Part shown: piece by piece, positions 1 to 8,201 of the stretch | How positions within the stretch are numbered: the first letter of the stretch is position 1 | Layout of the letters: each line of letters starts with the position of its first letter | Assembly: GCA_965220505.1 (NCBI GenBank) | Contig: CBDCQE010000001.1 | Location: 2,354,881 to 2,418,880 of the forward strand | Direction: 5' to 3' | DNA: 64,000 nucleotides | DNA from: Bin87 sp965220505 | GTDB taxonomy: Bacteria > Chloroflexota > Dehalococcoidia > Lucifugimonadales > UBA3495 | Position numbers and translations under genes: made by a program | Notes under the pieces: model-generated | Seen by the model: only the letters and a program-made list of their open reading frames with translations | Databases searched by the model: none | What the model was told of the DNA's origin: nothing

Positions 1-2
1 TG

Positions 3-152
3 GCCCAGCGCCCCGGCGACAGCGAGACCGACATCCACACCTGGTTCTGGGGCGAAACCGCCGTCGGCGCCCTCATCGACAGCATCACCCAGCGCCTCAA
101 CGCCACCGGCGACGCCAAACTCCAGGCCACTGCCTACGGCCTCTCCCGTTAG
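3..152 (+). CDS. C-terminal 49 codons of an unidentified protein
   Basis: An open frame enters from the left edge of the window and ends at TAG 150-152. The visible part contains a Trp-rich stretch (HTWFWGE) followed by a predicted helix rich in Leu, Gln and Asp. The codon use, with G or C in nearly every third position, fits the surrounding genes. The start lies outside the window and the remaining sequence is too short to assign a family. Confidence 0.5.
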   Translation, partial: AQRPGDSETDIHTWFWGETAVGALIDSITQRLNATGDAKLQATAYGLSR

Positions 153-206
153 CGCAAAGGAACCCTGATTTTCGCTGGGCCACCGCCGCAGCTGTCATCG
201 CTGCGA

Positions 207-788
207 TTGTACATTCTCCCGGTCGTACTTTGCTCCGGCTTCGTCTCCGGCAGTTGCGCGTTCGTCGGCCATTCTGCCGTCGGTAATTCTGCGGTGGTCA
301 GTGCTGTGATCTGCGCCGCTGCGGTCATTGCGGCCGCCGTCGCCTTCGGCATTGGCATCTTGCTCATACGGCTCATAACCGACTGGCGTGAAATCCGGTC
401 ATTTGCCGTCATCAGCACTTCCGCCTATGCCGCCGCGGCGTTTGGATCGTGGTTCTTCTTTATCTGGCCCGCCGTTATCGCAATCATGGTTGTTATTGCT
501 GGCAGCTTTATGTCGAGTTACTTGGCCCGTTCCGGGTGCGGTGTCGTCACCGGTGGCGCGGCGGCCGCGATTGGGAGTGGCCTCGCCATCCTGACCGCGG
601 CGGCCGTCGTCATACTGGCCTTTTGGCTGTTTGTAGGTATCAGTTTCGACGGCGACAAACCGGAAATCTCTTCGTTGTTTATTTTTTCGTTCCTGGTGGG
701 GAGTGTTCCTACCATCATCGCTGCCGTGGCTGCCCTGCTCTTCAGCGCCGCCCGTCGCCGCCGGCGCTGGAGTATTCCGCCCACCTAA
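207..788 (+). CDS. Hypothetical multi-pass membrane protein (193 aa)
   Basis: The product is very hydrophobic, with about five predicted membrane helices and a basic C-terminal tail (run of Arg near residues 185-189), suggesting a cytoplasmic C-terminus. The only available start is TTG at 207, and no clear ribosome binding site precedes it, so the start is uncertain. It converges on mscS with a 4-bp overlap at the 3' ends. I do not recognise the family. The helix pattern supports a real gene, but its third codon positions are less GC-rich than in its neighbours, which leaves some doubt. Confidence 0.5.
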   Translation: MYILPVVLCSGFVSGSCAFVGHSAVGNSAVVSAVICAAAVIAAAVAFGIGILLIRLITDWREIRSFAVISTSAYAAAAFGSWFFFIWPAVIAIMVVIAGSFMSSYLARSGCGVVTGGAAAAIGSGLAILTAAAVVILAFWLFVGISFDGDKPEISSLFIFSFLVGSVPTIIAAVAALLFSAARRRRRWSIPPT

Positions 789-2011
789 ACGTCCGGCCCG
801 TCCCCACCGCCGCCGGGCGCATCATCGGGGAGAGCCCCGCGCGTCTGCGGTATCGCCGGCCGCCGGACGCTCGTAGCCTGCGGCGGCAGCGGCGTCCCGT
901 CCTGCGGGTTCCAACCGTCCGGGAAGTGCAGCGTACGCACCGGGTAGTTGATCGTTATCCCTTCCTCGGTCAGCCGGGCGTGCAACTGCTTGATCAGTTC
1001 GCTGCGCACCTCGAAGCTGGCCAGCCGGTTCTGCGCCTGCACGAACAGCCAGAAATCGACGTTGCTCTCGCCGAAGTTCTCGTATCCGAAGTAGGCTCCG
1101 TAATCCAGCACCGCGCCCGGGTGTTCCACCAGCACCTGCTCCATCACCTCGTACCCCACCTGCTCCACCCGGCCCAGATCGCTCTCGTAGGCCACCCCGC
1201 AGGTCAGGTACACGTTCACATGCTCGTCCGGCTTGCTGTAGTTGGTGATGACGGTCTCGGCGAACCGAGAGTTCGGGACTATAACCAGATTGTTCCCCCA
1301 CGTCCGCAACCGGGTGCTCCGCCAGTTCACGTCCACCACGTACCCGCTGACGCCCCCCTCCATGTCGATATAGTCTCCCGGGTTGACCACGCCTTCGGTG
1401 ATCACGTAGGTCCCCGCGAACAGGTTGCTCAACGTCGGCTGGAGCGCCAGCGCCACCGCCAGCCCGCCGATGCCCAGCCCCGCGATCAGCGGCGTGATGT
1501 TGATGCCCAGGATATCCAGCGACACCATGACCGCCATCACCGCCACTACGATCAGCAGGCCGCGCCGCGCCAGTGGCAGCGCCCAGCTGCTGGTATTGGC
1601 GGCCGGCGTGTTGCCCAGGTAATCCTGCAACCAGGTCAATCCGCTGGTTCCCACCACGTTGATCATGTACGCGCCCACCACGATGGCGCCCACGGAGAAC
1701 ACCCGATCCACCACGGTGTCGATGGTATGCGGCAGTTCCAGCGGTATCTTGATCGCCAGGTACACGCCCAGCAGGATGATGTACGCGGTTACCGGTCCCT
1801 TGGCCTCGGCAACCAGGTGGTCGTCCAGGTCACCGGGGAACACGCTCGCCGCCCGCAACATCAACCGGAACAGTATCCTGCTGAACAGGAAGGCGGCCAG
1901 GACCGAGCCGGCTACAATCGCCAGGCTCACCAGCAGGTCCTGCCAGGTCAGCCCGATTGAGGCCGCGGCAGATACGAACTCCAGGAGCCAGCTGTTCAGG
2001 TTCTCTAGCAT
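785..2011 (-). CDS. mscS: MscS-family mechanosensitive ion channel (408 aa)
   Basis: Small-conductance mechanosensitive channel of the cytoplasmic membrane, expected to release solutes on hypo-osmotic shock. About five membrane helices lie near residues 24-47, 72-90, 103-122, 148-168 and 172-195. The last is the Gly/Ala-rich pore-lining helix (GLGIGGLAVALA, 178-189), followed by the conserved QPTLSNLFAG stretch at 191-200 and then the soluble beta domain with PGD at 211-213. The C-terminal 45 residues are Pro/Gly/Asp-rich and probably disordered. ATG at 2011 is 28 bp downstream of the Sir2 gene, so the two are probably co-transcribed. The family assignment is firm; the gating range is unknown. 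Confidence 0.93.
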   Translation of the reverse strand: MLENLNSWLLEFVSAAASIGLTWQDLLVSLAIVAGSVLAAFLFSRILFRLMLRAASVFPGDLDDHLVAEAKGPVTAYIILLGVYLAIKIPLELPHTIDTVVDRVFSVGAIVVGAYMINVVGTSGLTWLQDYLGNTPAANTSSWALPLARRGLLIVVAVMAVMVSLDILGINITPLIAGLGIGGLAVALALQPTLSNLFAGTYVITEGVVNPGDYIDMEGGVSGYVVDVNWRSTRLRTWGNNLVIVPNSRFAETVITNYSKPDEHVNVYLTCGVAYESDLGRVEQVGYEVMEQVLVEHPGAVLDYGAYFGYENFGESNVDFWLFVQAQNRLASFEVRSELIKQLHARLTEEGITINYPVRTLHFPDGWNPQDGTPLPPQATSVRRPAIPQTRGALPDDAPGGGGDGPDV

Positions 2012-2039
2012 GGTTGCTGATACGTCCGTCGCCGGGTGA

Positions 2040-2825
2040 TCAGTTCTTCTCGATGTCCGACAGTGCTTGCACGATCAGCGGCAGCATCTCGCCGGCCGGA
2101 CCTGTTACCACCACGTCGGCCGCGGCCGTAAGCTGCGTCGGTTCGGGGTTAACCTCGATGATCCTGGCTCCCCGTTCCCGCGCCACCAGCGGCAGTTGCG
2201 CCGCCGGGTTCACCGCTCCCGATGTCCCCACCAGCAGCATCGCGTCGCAGCGCTGCGTCTCGGCGAAGCAGGCGTCCAGCACCGCCCGGGGTATGGGCTC
2301 CCCGAACATCACCGTGTCCAGCTTGATGACCCCGCCGCAGTCAGCGCACAGCGGCGGCACGTCGGTGATGACGTGTTCCGCCCGTGGCCGCCTCCAGCCG
2401 CACCCGACGCAGCGCAGGTAGTTGCGGTTGCCGTGGATCTCCAACAGGTTGCGGCTGCCCGCCCTGCCGTGCAGGTCGTCCACGTTCTGCGTGATCACCG
2501 CCCTGATGATGCCCGCGTTTTCCAGTTCCGCGATGGCAACGTGACCCGGATTGGGCTGGGCGTTGTCCGCCGCGTCCTTAAGGTCGTAGGTGGGATTCCC
2601 CGGTGTCACCTCGTCGCTCAGCCGTTTCTCCCACCAGTCCTGCGGGTCCCGCGAGAACACCCGATAAGACAGGTTGCTCGGCTGCCCGTACTTGGTCCAC
2701 AGGCCGTCCGGCCCGCGAAAGGACGGTATCCCGCTCTCCACCGAAAGCCCGGCGCCGGTCAGCGCGACGGCATACTCAGCGGTGGCCAGAATTTGAGCGG
2801 CGGCGGTTATCGTTTCAGTATTCAT
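2040..2825 (-). CDS. cobB: Sir2-family NAD-dependent protein deacylase
   Basis: Removes acyl groups from protein lysines using NAD. Numbered from ATG at 2825 (261 aa), the NAD-binding GAGLS is at residues 24-28, the SGIPSFRG loop follows at 31-38, TQNVDDLH (usual form TQNIDGLH) at 112-119, and the catalytic His is H131 in EIHGN. Four cysteines (C139, C142, C160, C163) form the structural zinc knuckle. A TTG three codons further upstream (2834) is also possible; neither start has a clear Shine-Dalgarno. The gene lies upstream of mscS on the same strand. Acyl specificity cannot be read from sequence here, so the symbol is a family-level name. Confidence 0.92.
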   Translation of the reverse strand: MNTETITAAAQILATAEYAVALTGAGLSVESGIPSFRGPDGLWTKYGQPSNLSYRVFSRDPQDWWEKRLSDEVTPGNPTYDLKDAADNAQPNPGHVAIAELENAGIIRAVITQNVDDLHGRAGSRNLLEIHGNRNYLRCVGCGWRRPRAEHVITDVPPLCADCGGVIKLDTVMFGEPIPRAVLDACFAETQRCDAMLLVGTSGAVNPAAQLPLVARERGARIIEVNPEPTQLTAAADVVVTGPAGEMLPLIVQALSDIEKN

Positions 2826-2890
2826 ACAACGCAATCACATCAGAAGCAGCATTTGCCTGGATTTTAAAATAGGACTTACGCAGTTGGGAC

Positions 2891-2992
2891 CGTCATTCCG
2901 GCGAAAGCCGGAATCCAGGCACCCCTCCCATCTGGAAATCCCGTCCATCCTGTCCATCCATGCCAAGAAACCACCTGAAACGGAACGCTACC
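2891..2992. repeat. Right-hand remnant of MITE-like family A
   Basis: The segment starts with the core palindrome (CATTCCGGCGAAAGCCGGAAT) and ends with the family A right terminal repeat, CGCTACC at 2986-2992 on the plus strand. The same core and end occur at 16760-16960 and 58897-59050. The matching left end (GGTAGCG) is absent here. On the minus strand the terminal repeat reads GGTAGCG and provides the TAG stop of recF. Confidence 0.75.
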
Positions 2993-4175
2993 TTTCTTCA
3001 TCAGACACCGCGCCGTCGGCCACGCGGAAGTAGGCGGCGCTGTCGCCCAATGCGGCCCGAACCGGCCCGACGTCGGTGGTGGTAATCAGAGTCTGGCGAT
3101 ACCGGGCGACCTTTTGCAAGACCCTCTCCCGCCGCCCGTCGTCCATTTCCGAAAACACGTCATCCAGCAGGATGATCGGATCATCGCCCCGCGTTTCCAC
3201 CAGGTATTCCGCCTCCGCCAGCCGCAGCGCCAGCGCGATGGTACGGGCCTCACCCCGCGATGCGAACGACGCCGCGTCCCGGCCGTTGAGGTGCGTCGCG
3301 AAGTTGTCCCGGTGCGGCCCCACCGCCGTGATCGCGGTGGCCTGCTCCCGCGCCGCCCTTCGCTCCAACTCCCGCCGAAACGCCAACCCGGTGTCGTCAA
3401 CGCCCTCCCCGGGCGGCACGCTGGGCGCGTACTCCAGCCCCAGGTTCTGTCCCGGTTCGCCCAACTCACCGTGCTGCAAGCGCGCAAAATCCGTCAGCCG
3501 CGCCAACGCCCGGGCCCGCCCGAAGGTCACCGCCGCCCCAGATTGCACCAGTTGCTCGTCCCAATACTCCAGCTCTTCAGGATCGACGTGCCCGTCCCTC
3601 CTCCGGCGCAACAACCCGTTCCGGTTCCGCAGGGCCGCCTGGAACCGCTGCAGCGCTTGCAGGTACGACCGGTCCGCCTGGCTGATCAGCACGTCAAGAT
3701 AGCGCCGCCGGTGCGCCGGCGACCCCAGCACCAGGTCCAGGTCGTCCACGGAGAACAGCGACGCAGCGATCCGGCCGACCAGGCCGGACGCCGTGGCCGG
3801 CTGGCGGTTCACCCGTATCTGCTTGGAGACCGGCGGGAGCGACGTCGGTTCAGTTGGATATTCGCTGGAGTCGGCGTCGGCTTCACGTACCGTGGGCTGG
3901 TACCCGATCACCACCGTCAGCGATTGCCCATTGATACAGGCGGTCCCGGTGATATAGGCCGCCGCCCCATCGCGCGCCGCTTCGAAGTTCAGCACCTGCC
4001 GCTCGCGTTCCGTCCGAAACGACCGGCCCACCGCCAGCGTGTAAGCCGCCTCCAGCAGCGACGTTTTGCCCTGGGCGTTGCCGCCGTGGAACACCGACAC
4101 CCCCGCCGGCAGCGCGATGTCGACTTCGCGGAAATTACGGTAGTTGACGAGGCTGAGCCGGGATAGACGGGCCAA
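2988..4175 (-). CDS. recF: RecF recombination/replication repair ATPase (395 aa)
   Basis: SMC-like ATPase that helps load RecA at gapped DNA. Walker A is GGNAQGKT at residues 31-38, an SRGEARTIALAL signature stretch lies near 310-322, and Walker B is IILLDD at about 334-339 followed by VFSEMD. A weakly conserved insert near residues 105-130 makes it slightly longer than the usual 360-370 residues. The start is TTG at 4175 after a GGTGGGGGT stretch; the sequence MARLSRLSLVNYRNF is typical of a RecF N-terminus. Its TAG stop (2990-2988) lies in the terminal repeat of a family A element, so the natural C-terminus may have been changed by a few residues. It follows the VWA genes rather than the usual dnaA-dnaN neighbours. 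Confidence 0.93.
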   Translation of the reverse strand: MARLSRLSLVNYRNFREVDIALPAGVSVFHGGNAQGKTSLLEAAYTLAVGRSFRTERERQVLNFEAARDGAAAYITGTACINGQSLTVVIGYQPTVREADADSSEYPTEPTSLPPVSKQIRVNRQPATASGLVGRIAASLFSVDDLDLVLGSPAHRRRYLDVLISQADRSYLQALQRFQAALRNRNGLLRRRRDGHVDPEELEYWDEQLVQSGAAVTFGRARALARLTDFARLQHGELGEPGQNLGLEYAPSVPPGEGVDDTGLAFRRELERRAAREQATAITAVGPHRDNFATHLNGRDAASFASRGEARTIALALRLAEAEYLVETRGDDPIILLDDVFSEMDDGRRERVLQKVARYRQTLITTTDVGPVRAALGDSAAYFRVADGAVSDEER

Positions 4176-4191
4176 CAGTTACCCCCACCGG

Positions 4192-5058
4192 CTAGCGTCC
4201 GGCAATGGTGTACGCTCCGCCCGTGGCATCGGCCACCTGCTCCAGCCATAGATGGGCGTCGGTGGAGCCGTAGGCGATGGTGTGTGTGGTTAAACCGTCG
4301 TTGGCGAGTTTTTGCATCAGCTGATAAGGGTCTGCGCTGCTGGGTATGGCGTCGCACATCTCGATAATACCGCTTTGCGAACCAACATCGCCGCAAGGCA
4401 CCGGGTCGCCACTGTCGCCCACACAGTACTCGGCCTGAAAGTCTGCGGGCGCAATCCGGCACTCCCCCACGCCGCCGTCAATGCCGTCGGACAGCACGAC
4501 GATGACGTTTTCCCGCCCGTCAGCGGGGGCTGATTGGAGCTGTTGGTACGCGCTGTCCACAGCATCGTAAATAAACGAACCGCCGGCCTTGGTGGTTTCC
4601 AGCGCGTCAACCCGGGTCAGCCAGTCGGCCTGCGCCGCCGCATCATTCAGCATGACCAGGTCCATGACCGTTTCCGGCTCGGCATCGCCGCCGAAAGTCA
4701 TCAGCGCCGCTCGGCTGTTCTCCACCGCCCCGCCGGCGTCCGACAAGGCCAGGGTGGACAAGGCGAGTTTCACTGCCTCCAGATGGCCGGCTTCCGCGAT
4801 GCTGCCGCTGAGGTCCACGACATATACGGTGTTGGTGCCGGCAGCGTACATCGCTGGGATCACCTCGGTGAAGGGCACGGCCTACGGGTGGGATTCAGCA
4901 GGAACCGCAGCGTCAGGAGCGTCGTCGCCGGTCACTGCCATCCAGATGGCCCCGGCAAGCGCTCCGGCAATCAGGATAGCGGCAAGAATGGCCAGGACGC
5001 GCAGCCACCTGAAACGTCGTGGCGGCGGCTCGCCGTAAGTTATGTAGTAGGAAACCAT
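4192..5058 (-). pseudogene. Membrane-anchored VWA-domain protein interrupted by in-frame amber
   Basis: The reading frame from ATG 5058 encodes MVSYYITYG, a single membrane helix (about residues 17-40) and a short linker, then hits TAG at 4884-4882 (codon 59). The same frame continues without shift through a complete VWA domain: MIDAS motif DLSGS, then LSDGIDGG, ending in GGAYTIAGR. The neighbouring paralogue (5125-6240) has the same layout and no stop at the matching place, which shows this was one gene of 289 codons. A GTG at 4878 could start a soluble VWA fragment. The VWA part carries two Cys pairs in an insert after LSDG. Nonsense mutation, sequencing error and readthrough cannot be told apart here. 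Confidence 0.8.
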
Positions 5059-5072
5059 ATCCAATGGCTATC

Positions 5073-5087
5073 CGCGCGCGCGCGCGC
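5073..5087. repeat. Alternating CG tract (15 bp)
   Basis: Seven CG dinucleotides plus one C lie just upstream of the interrupted VWA gene, in the 60-bp gap after its paralogue. Alternating purine-pyrimidine runs of this kind can adopt Z-DNA, and they are also prone to slippage. No function can be assigned. Confidence 0.5.
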
Positions 5088-5124
5088 CCGGATGCCATCC
5101 GTCCGCTGCGTAACCCTGCCGGCT

Positions 5125-6240
5125 CTATTGGCCGGCGTAGATGTACTCGCCCTCGGTCGCTCCGGCCAGCAGCTTCAAAACGTCGTGGTCGACTCGATTG
5201 CCCAGCCCAATGGCGTGCACTCGCAGGTTATTCACGTCGCTGCTGAGCAGTATTGCCAACAGTTCGTCCTGGGTAACATCGCTCCTGGAATCTACGCACG
5301 CCTTGCCCGGTTCGTTCAGCGCCTCCGGGCAGGGCTCCACCGCCTCGGGGTTGAAGGGCTGGTAGCCGGTGATGATGTCAACACAGGCATTGCTCGCGCC
5401 GCCCAGCTCCGCCGGGCAGGGCTCCACCTCGTCGGGGTGAACCGGATGATAAGCGGTGACCGCCTCGCCGGTAGTGGCGACCCGCACCGGGTCGCACACT
5501 TCACCGGGGCGTACCGCCATATCCGGGGGACAGGGCACCAACCCGCCCGGGTCTATCGTAATCGTATCGAACACCGGACTGCACACCTCACCGGGTGCGC
5601 TGTCGATACCTGCTCCGCAGATTTCGGCTTTGGCCGGGTCAACAACGAGGAACCCGCCATCGCCTCCGTCGCTCAACAGCACTATCACATTATCGCGCTC
5701 GGTGTCCCCGTGGGCCAGGAGCGCGCTGTGGGCTGCGCCCACGGCGTCGTAGATATAAGCCGGGCGGTCTATCGTCGTCAGGTTGTCCACGTTGTTGAGC
5801 CACTGGCGGGCGTTTTCCAGCGAATCCAGTGGCTTCAGTTCCGGGAATGGGTCGGGAACGTCAGTGAAGAGAGCAAGGGACGCCAGGCTGTTCTCGGCCG
5901 GCCGGCCGGCGCTGGGGTCCACGTGAGGCAGCGCCACCGCCAGCAATGCTTCCTGAACTGCCGGCAGGCTGCTTTTGATGGTATTGCTGGTATCCACCAG
6001 AAAGACCGTGTTGGTGTCGTCGTCGTAAAGGGAAATGATGGCTTCGCCAAGGGGGACGGTTTCGGCGTCTGTTGCCGCGGTGGCTGTGCTGACGCCGTCG
6101 TCGTTGCTCACCAGCGTGTAAATGGCGTAGGCAATGCCGGCAAGGATGGCCAGCGCCAGCAGGATAAGCAGAATGAGCAGCAGGGGCCGCCAGGAGAACC
6201 CCCGTTCCGGCGTACCATAGCTGATGTGATAGGTTACCAC
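5125..6240 (-). CDS. Membrane-anchored VWA-domain protein with Cys-pair insert (371 aa)
   Basis: I place the start at GTG 6240, because GGGGAGGG lies 7 nt upstream and it gives MVTYHISYG, matching the paralogue's N-terminus. An upstream TTG at 6267 is open but lacks such a site. One membrane helix spans about residues 18-42, followed by an extracellular VWA domain. The MIDAS motif is degenerate (DTSNT instead of DxSxS); LLSDGGDGG is intact. After it come four repeats of the type Cys-x11-15-Cys, three beginning PCP, within about 110 residues, suggesting disulfide-linked hairpins. It sits between fur and the interrupted paralogue. Ligand and role are unknown; VWA domains usually mediate metal-dependent protein contacts. 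Confidence 0.85.
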   Translation of the reverse strand: MVTYHISYGTPERGFSWRPLLLILLILLALAILAGIAYAIYTLVSNDDGVSTATAATDAETVPLGEAIISLYDDDTNTVFLVDTSNTIKSSLPAVQEALLAVALPHVDPSAGRPAENSLASLALFTDVPDPFPELKPLDSLENARQWLNNVDNLTTIDRPAYIYDAVGAAHSALLAHGDTERDNVIVLLSDGGDGGFLVVDPAKAEICGAGIDSAPGEVCSPVFDTITIDPGGLVPCPPDMAVRPGEVCDPVRVATTGEAVTAYHPVHPDEVEPCPAELGGASNACVDIITGYQPFNPEAVEPCPEALNEPGKACVDSRSDVTQDELLAILLSSDVNNLRVHAIGLGNRVDHDVLKLLAGATEGEYIYAGQ

Positions 6241-6271
6241 GTCGTGCCCTCCCCGGCCGGGGACCAAGCGT

Positions 6272-6700
6272 TCAGTTGTCCCGGGCGCACCCTTCGCAAT
6301 AGCCGTAGAAGTCGACCCGCTGCGAGGATATCTGGAAGTCCGTATTCTCGCCTATCGCCCGTTGCAGGTCGGCCACGCCGTCCTGGCCCACGTCTGCATC
6401 CACTACCGCGCCACAGCCCAGGCATACCAGGTTGGCGTGGGGCGACAGGTTGGCGTCATAACGGGACTGCTTCTGAAAGGGCAACTCCCGCACAATACCC
6501 GCCCGCTCCAGCATCGCCAGCGTGGAATACACCGTCGCCAGCGTCACGTACGGGAAAAAGTCCCGTACCCTCTCGAATATGTCGCGTACCGTAGGATGGT
6601 CCGCCGAGTTGACCACCACTTCGGCAATGGCCAAACGCTGGGGCGTCAACCTGATCCCCAGCGGTTTCAAACGCGCGACGAGATGTTCCTGCGTAGTCAC
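6272..6700 (-). CDS. Fur/PerR-family metalloregulator
   Basis: Winged-helix DNA-binding regulator responding to iron, peroxide or zinc. Using GTG at 6700 (142 aa), the N-terminus reads VTTQEHLVARL, followed by the recognition region with LTPQRLAIAEVV and ATVYSTLAMLERAGIV. The dimerisation half has PHANLVCLGCG and a C-terminal YCEGC, giving two CxxC pairs that form the usual structural zinc site. The frame stays open to TTG 6742, but a likely -10 box at 6733-6738 lies inside that extension, favouring the shorter protein. It heads a minus-strand run with both VWA genes and recF. Whether it is Fur, PerR or Zur cannot be decided from sequence alone. Confidence 0.9.
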   Translation of the reverse strand: MTTQEHLVARLKPLGIRLTPQRLAIAEVVVNSADHPTVRDIFERVRDFFPYVTLATVYSTLAMLERAGIVRELPFQKQSRYDANLSPHANLVCLGCGAVVDADVGQDGVADLQRAIGENTDFQISSQRVDFYGYCEGCARDN

Positions 6701-6732
6701 AATATCGAACCCATGAATCGTATGGATTACCC

Positions 6733-6738
6733 AGTATA
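6733..6738 (-). promoter_or_regulatory. Probable -10 box of the Fur-family gene
   Basis: The minus strand reads TATACT here, about 33 nt before the GTG start at 6700. No good -35 hexamer is seen at 16-18 nt upstream. The prediction rests on the -10 match and position only. Confidence 0.35.
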
Positions 6739-6776
6739 GCACCTGGCGTGCAGCCAGGCCCGCCTCCGGTCAACCG

Positions 6777-6945
6777 GAGTAGCGTCCCAATTTAGGCGGC
6801 TTAACTTCTCGTCATTCCGACGAAAGAACAGCCTGCCCCGCACCCCGATGCGGGGTCACCCCGTACTTGATACGGGGCCGGTATCCAGAAAATCCCTGCA
6901 TCTAAAAATCCCGTCTATCCTGTCCATCCATGCAATGTAACCACT
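6777..6945. repeat. Degenerate family A MITE-like element
   Basis: The left end (AGTAGCGTCCCAATTTAGG) matches the family A terminal repeat, and the body contains CGTCATTCCGACGAAAG and then TATCCTGTCCATCCATGCAA. The right terminal repeat is worn down to TAACCACTTGCGG. A block with two further small palindromes (around GATGCGGGG and TTGATACGGG) interrupts the core. This fills the 349-bp gap between the Fur-family gene and the NHL gene, where I see no coding sequence. Confidence 0.6.
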
Positions 6946-6998
6946 TGCGGGCCTCGTTTGCGCCGCACCACGCGAAACGCGACCATCCCAACACGTTT

Positions 6999-7026
6999 AT
7001 GGGGGAGGCCATGCAACCTCCCCCAT
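6999..7026 (-). terminator. 3' hairpin after the NHL-repeat gene
   Basis: A perfect 10-bp stem (ATGGGGGAGG with CCTCCCCCAT) and an 8-nt loop lies 24 bp beyond the stop of the NHL gene. No U-tract follows on the minus strand, so it may act as a transcript-end stabiliser instead of a classical intrinsic terminator. Confidence 0.4.
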
Positions 7027-7049
7027 CAGTAGCGTCGCCGCGGTCCGGC

Positions 7050-8123
7050 TTACAGGCGTCCGCCGCCGCCGGCCACCCGCTCGTTGACCCCGTAGAACAG
7101 GGAGTCCAGCTTTTGGAACACCTGGATGCGCGAGCGCGCGGTTTCCACCACGAAGATCCGGCCCTCGTCGTCGCACTCCACGGCAATGGGACCCCAGAAC
7201 AGCTTCTCGCGATCCAGGCCCTGGGAAATCTTGCGCTCCTCCCACATCTCGGGATTCGCGTCCAGCTTGCCCATGCCCCACTGGGAGATGGTCCCCTCCC
7301 CGTACGTCATTCCTGCGAAGGAACCGTCCGGGTGGAAGATCTGCATCCGGTCGTTGTTCCAGTCCGCCACGTAGATCGCGCCTTCCTTGTCCACCGCCAC
7401 GTCCGTGGGCCGGTTGAACTGGGCTGGGCCGTCGCCCGTCTCGCCGAACTCCATCAGGAACTTGCCGTCGGCGGTGAACTTCTGGATACGGTCGTTGCGC
7501 CAGTCGGCGACGTACACGTTCCCGTCCTTGTCCGCCTCGATGCCGAAGGGCATGTTGAACTGGCCGGGGCCGTCCCCGAACTCGCCCCACTGGCCGATGT
7601 ACTCACCATCGGCGGTGAGCATCTGCACCCGGTGGTTGTTGCAGTCCACCAGGTAAAGCGTCCCGCTGGGCGCGAACACCATGCCGGTGGGCTTGTCCCA
7701 CTGGCCGTCGCCGTCGCCCGGGCGCTCCCACTTGGTGATGTACTCGCCGTCCGGTGAGTAGATGCTGATGCGATCCAGGTACTCGTCCGCCAGGTAAACG
7801 TTGCCGTTGGGGCCGACCGTGATCGCCGTCGGCCAGATGATGGCCCCGTCCGTGGACACGGCCTCGCCGTCGCCCTGCTCGAACACGCCCTTGGCAAACT
7901 CGCCGATGAACTCCTCGCCCACCGTGCACATGGTGATGCGCTTGCCGTCGGGCCGGTAGTCGTAGGAGCGGTTGGCGACGTACATCACGTCCTCTTCGCC
8001 CCGGGCCATCGCCGTGGGGTTGCGGAACCCCGGGCCGGAGAATTCCGCCCGGCCGATGGTGTGGCTGTACTGCAAGTCGATGCCTACGGCGGGCAGCGCC
8101 GTGGGATCAATGGTTGTGGTCAT
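7050..8123 (-). CDS. NHL-repeat beta-propeller protein (357 aa)
   Basis: Five to six repeats of about 45-50 residues carry the pattern GxxYVADxxNDRIQ, for example VYVADWRNDRIQKF and IYVADWNNDRMQIF, each followed by a DG turn. This predicts a six-bladed propeller. There is no signal peptide, so it is probably cytoplasmic. ATG at 8123 is preceded by GGAGGA 7 nt away, a strong ribosome binding site. It is the last gene of a minus-strand series starting with DUF1800 and including DUF1501. NHL propellers bind proteins, RNA or small ligands; no active-site residues can be recognised. The related SMP-30-type enzyme at 15650-16552 is a separate family. Confidence 0.85.
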   Translation of the reverse strand: MTTTIDPTALPAVGIDLQYSHTIGRAEFSGPGFRNPTAMARGEEDVMYVANRSYDYRPDGKRITMCTVGEEFIGEFAKGVFEQGDGEAVSTDGAIIWPTAITVGPNGNVYLADEYLDRISIYSPDGEYITKWERPGDGDGQWDKPTGMVFAPSGTLYLVDCNNHRVQMLTADGEYIGQWGEFGDGPGQFNMPFGIEADKDGNVYVADWRNDRIQKFTADGKFLMEFGETGDGPAQFNRPTDVAVDKEGAIYVADWNNDRMQIFHPDGSFAGMTYGEGTISQWGMGKLDANPEMWEERKISQGLDREKLFWGPIAVECDDEGRIFVVETARSRIQVFQKLDSLFYGVNERVAGGGGRL

Positions 8124-8201
8124 AAGATATTCCTCCGTTGGAACGGATGACGGGTTTCGTAGCCGGTGGGGGGCGAATGTTGGTTCGCCCCTGTGTCCGG
8201 T

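Noticed and set aside
449..1960. 503-residue open frame on the plus strand across mscS
   Set aside because: It is the opposite-strand shadow of mscS: Arg/His/Pro-rich, no family motif, no ribosome binding site. The GC-rich third positions belong to the minus-strand gene.
4192..4878. Separate soluble VWA gene starting at GTG 4878
   Set aside because: The frame continues upstream through the amber codon into an anchor matching the paralogue, so I treat it as part of one interrupted gene.
4534..6594. 686-residue open frame on the plus strand over the VWA and Fur genes
   Set aside because: Low-complexity composition and no domain; the minus-strand genes have clear motifs and start signals.
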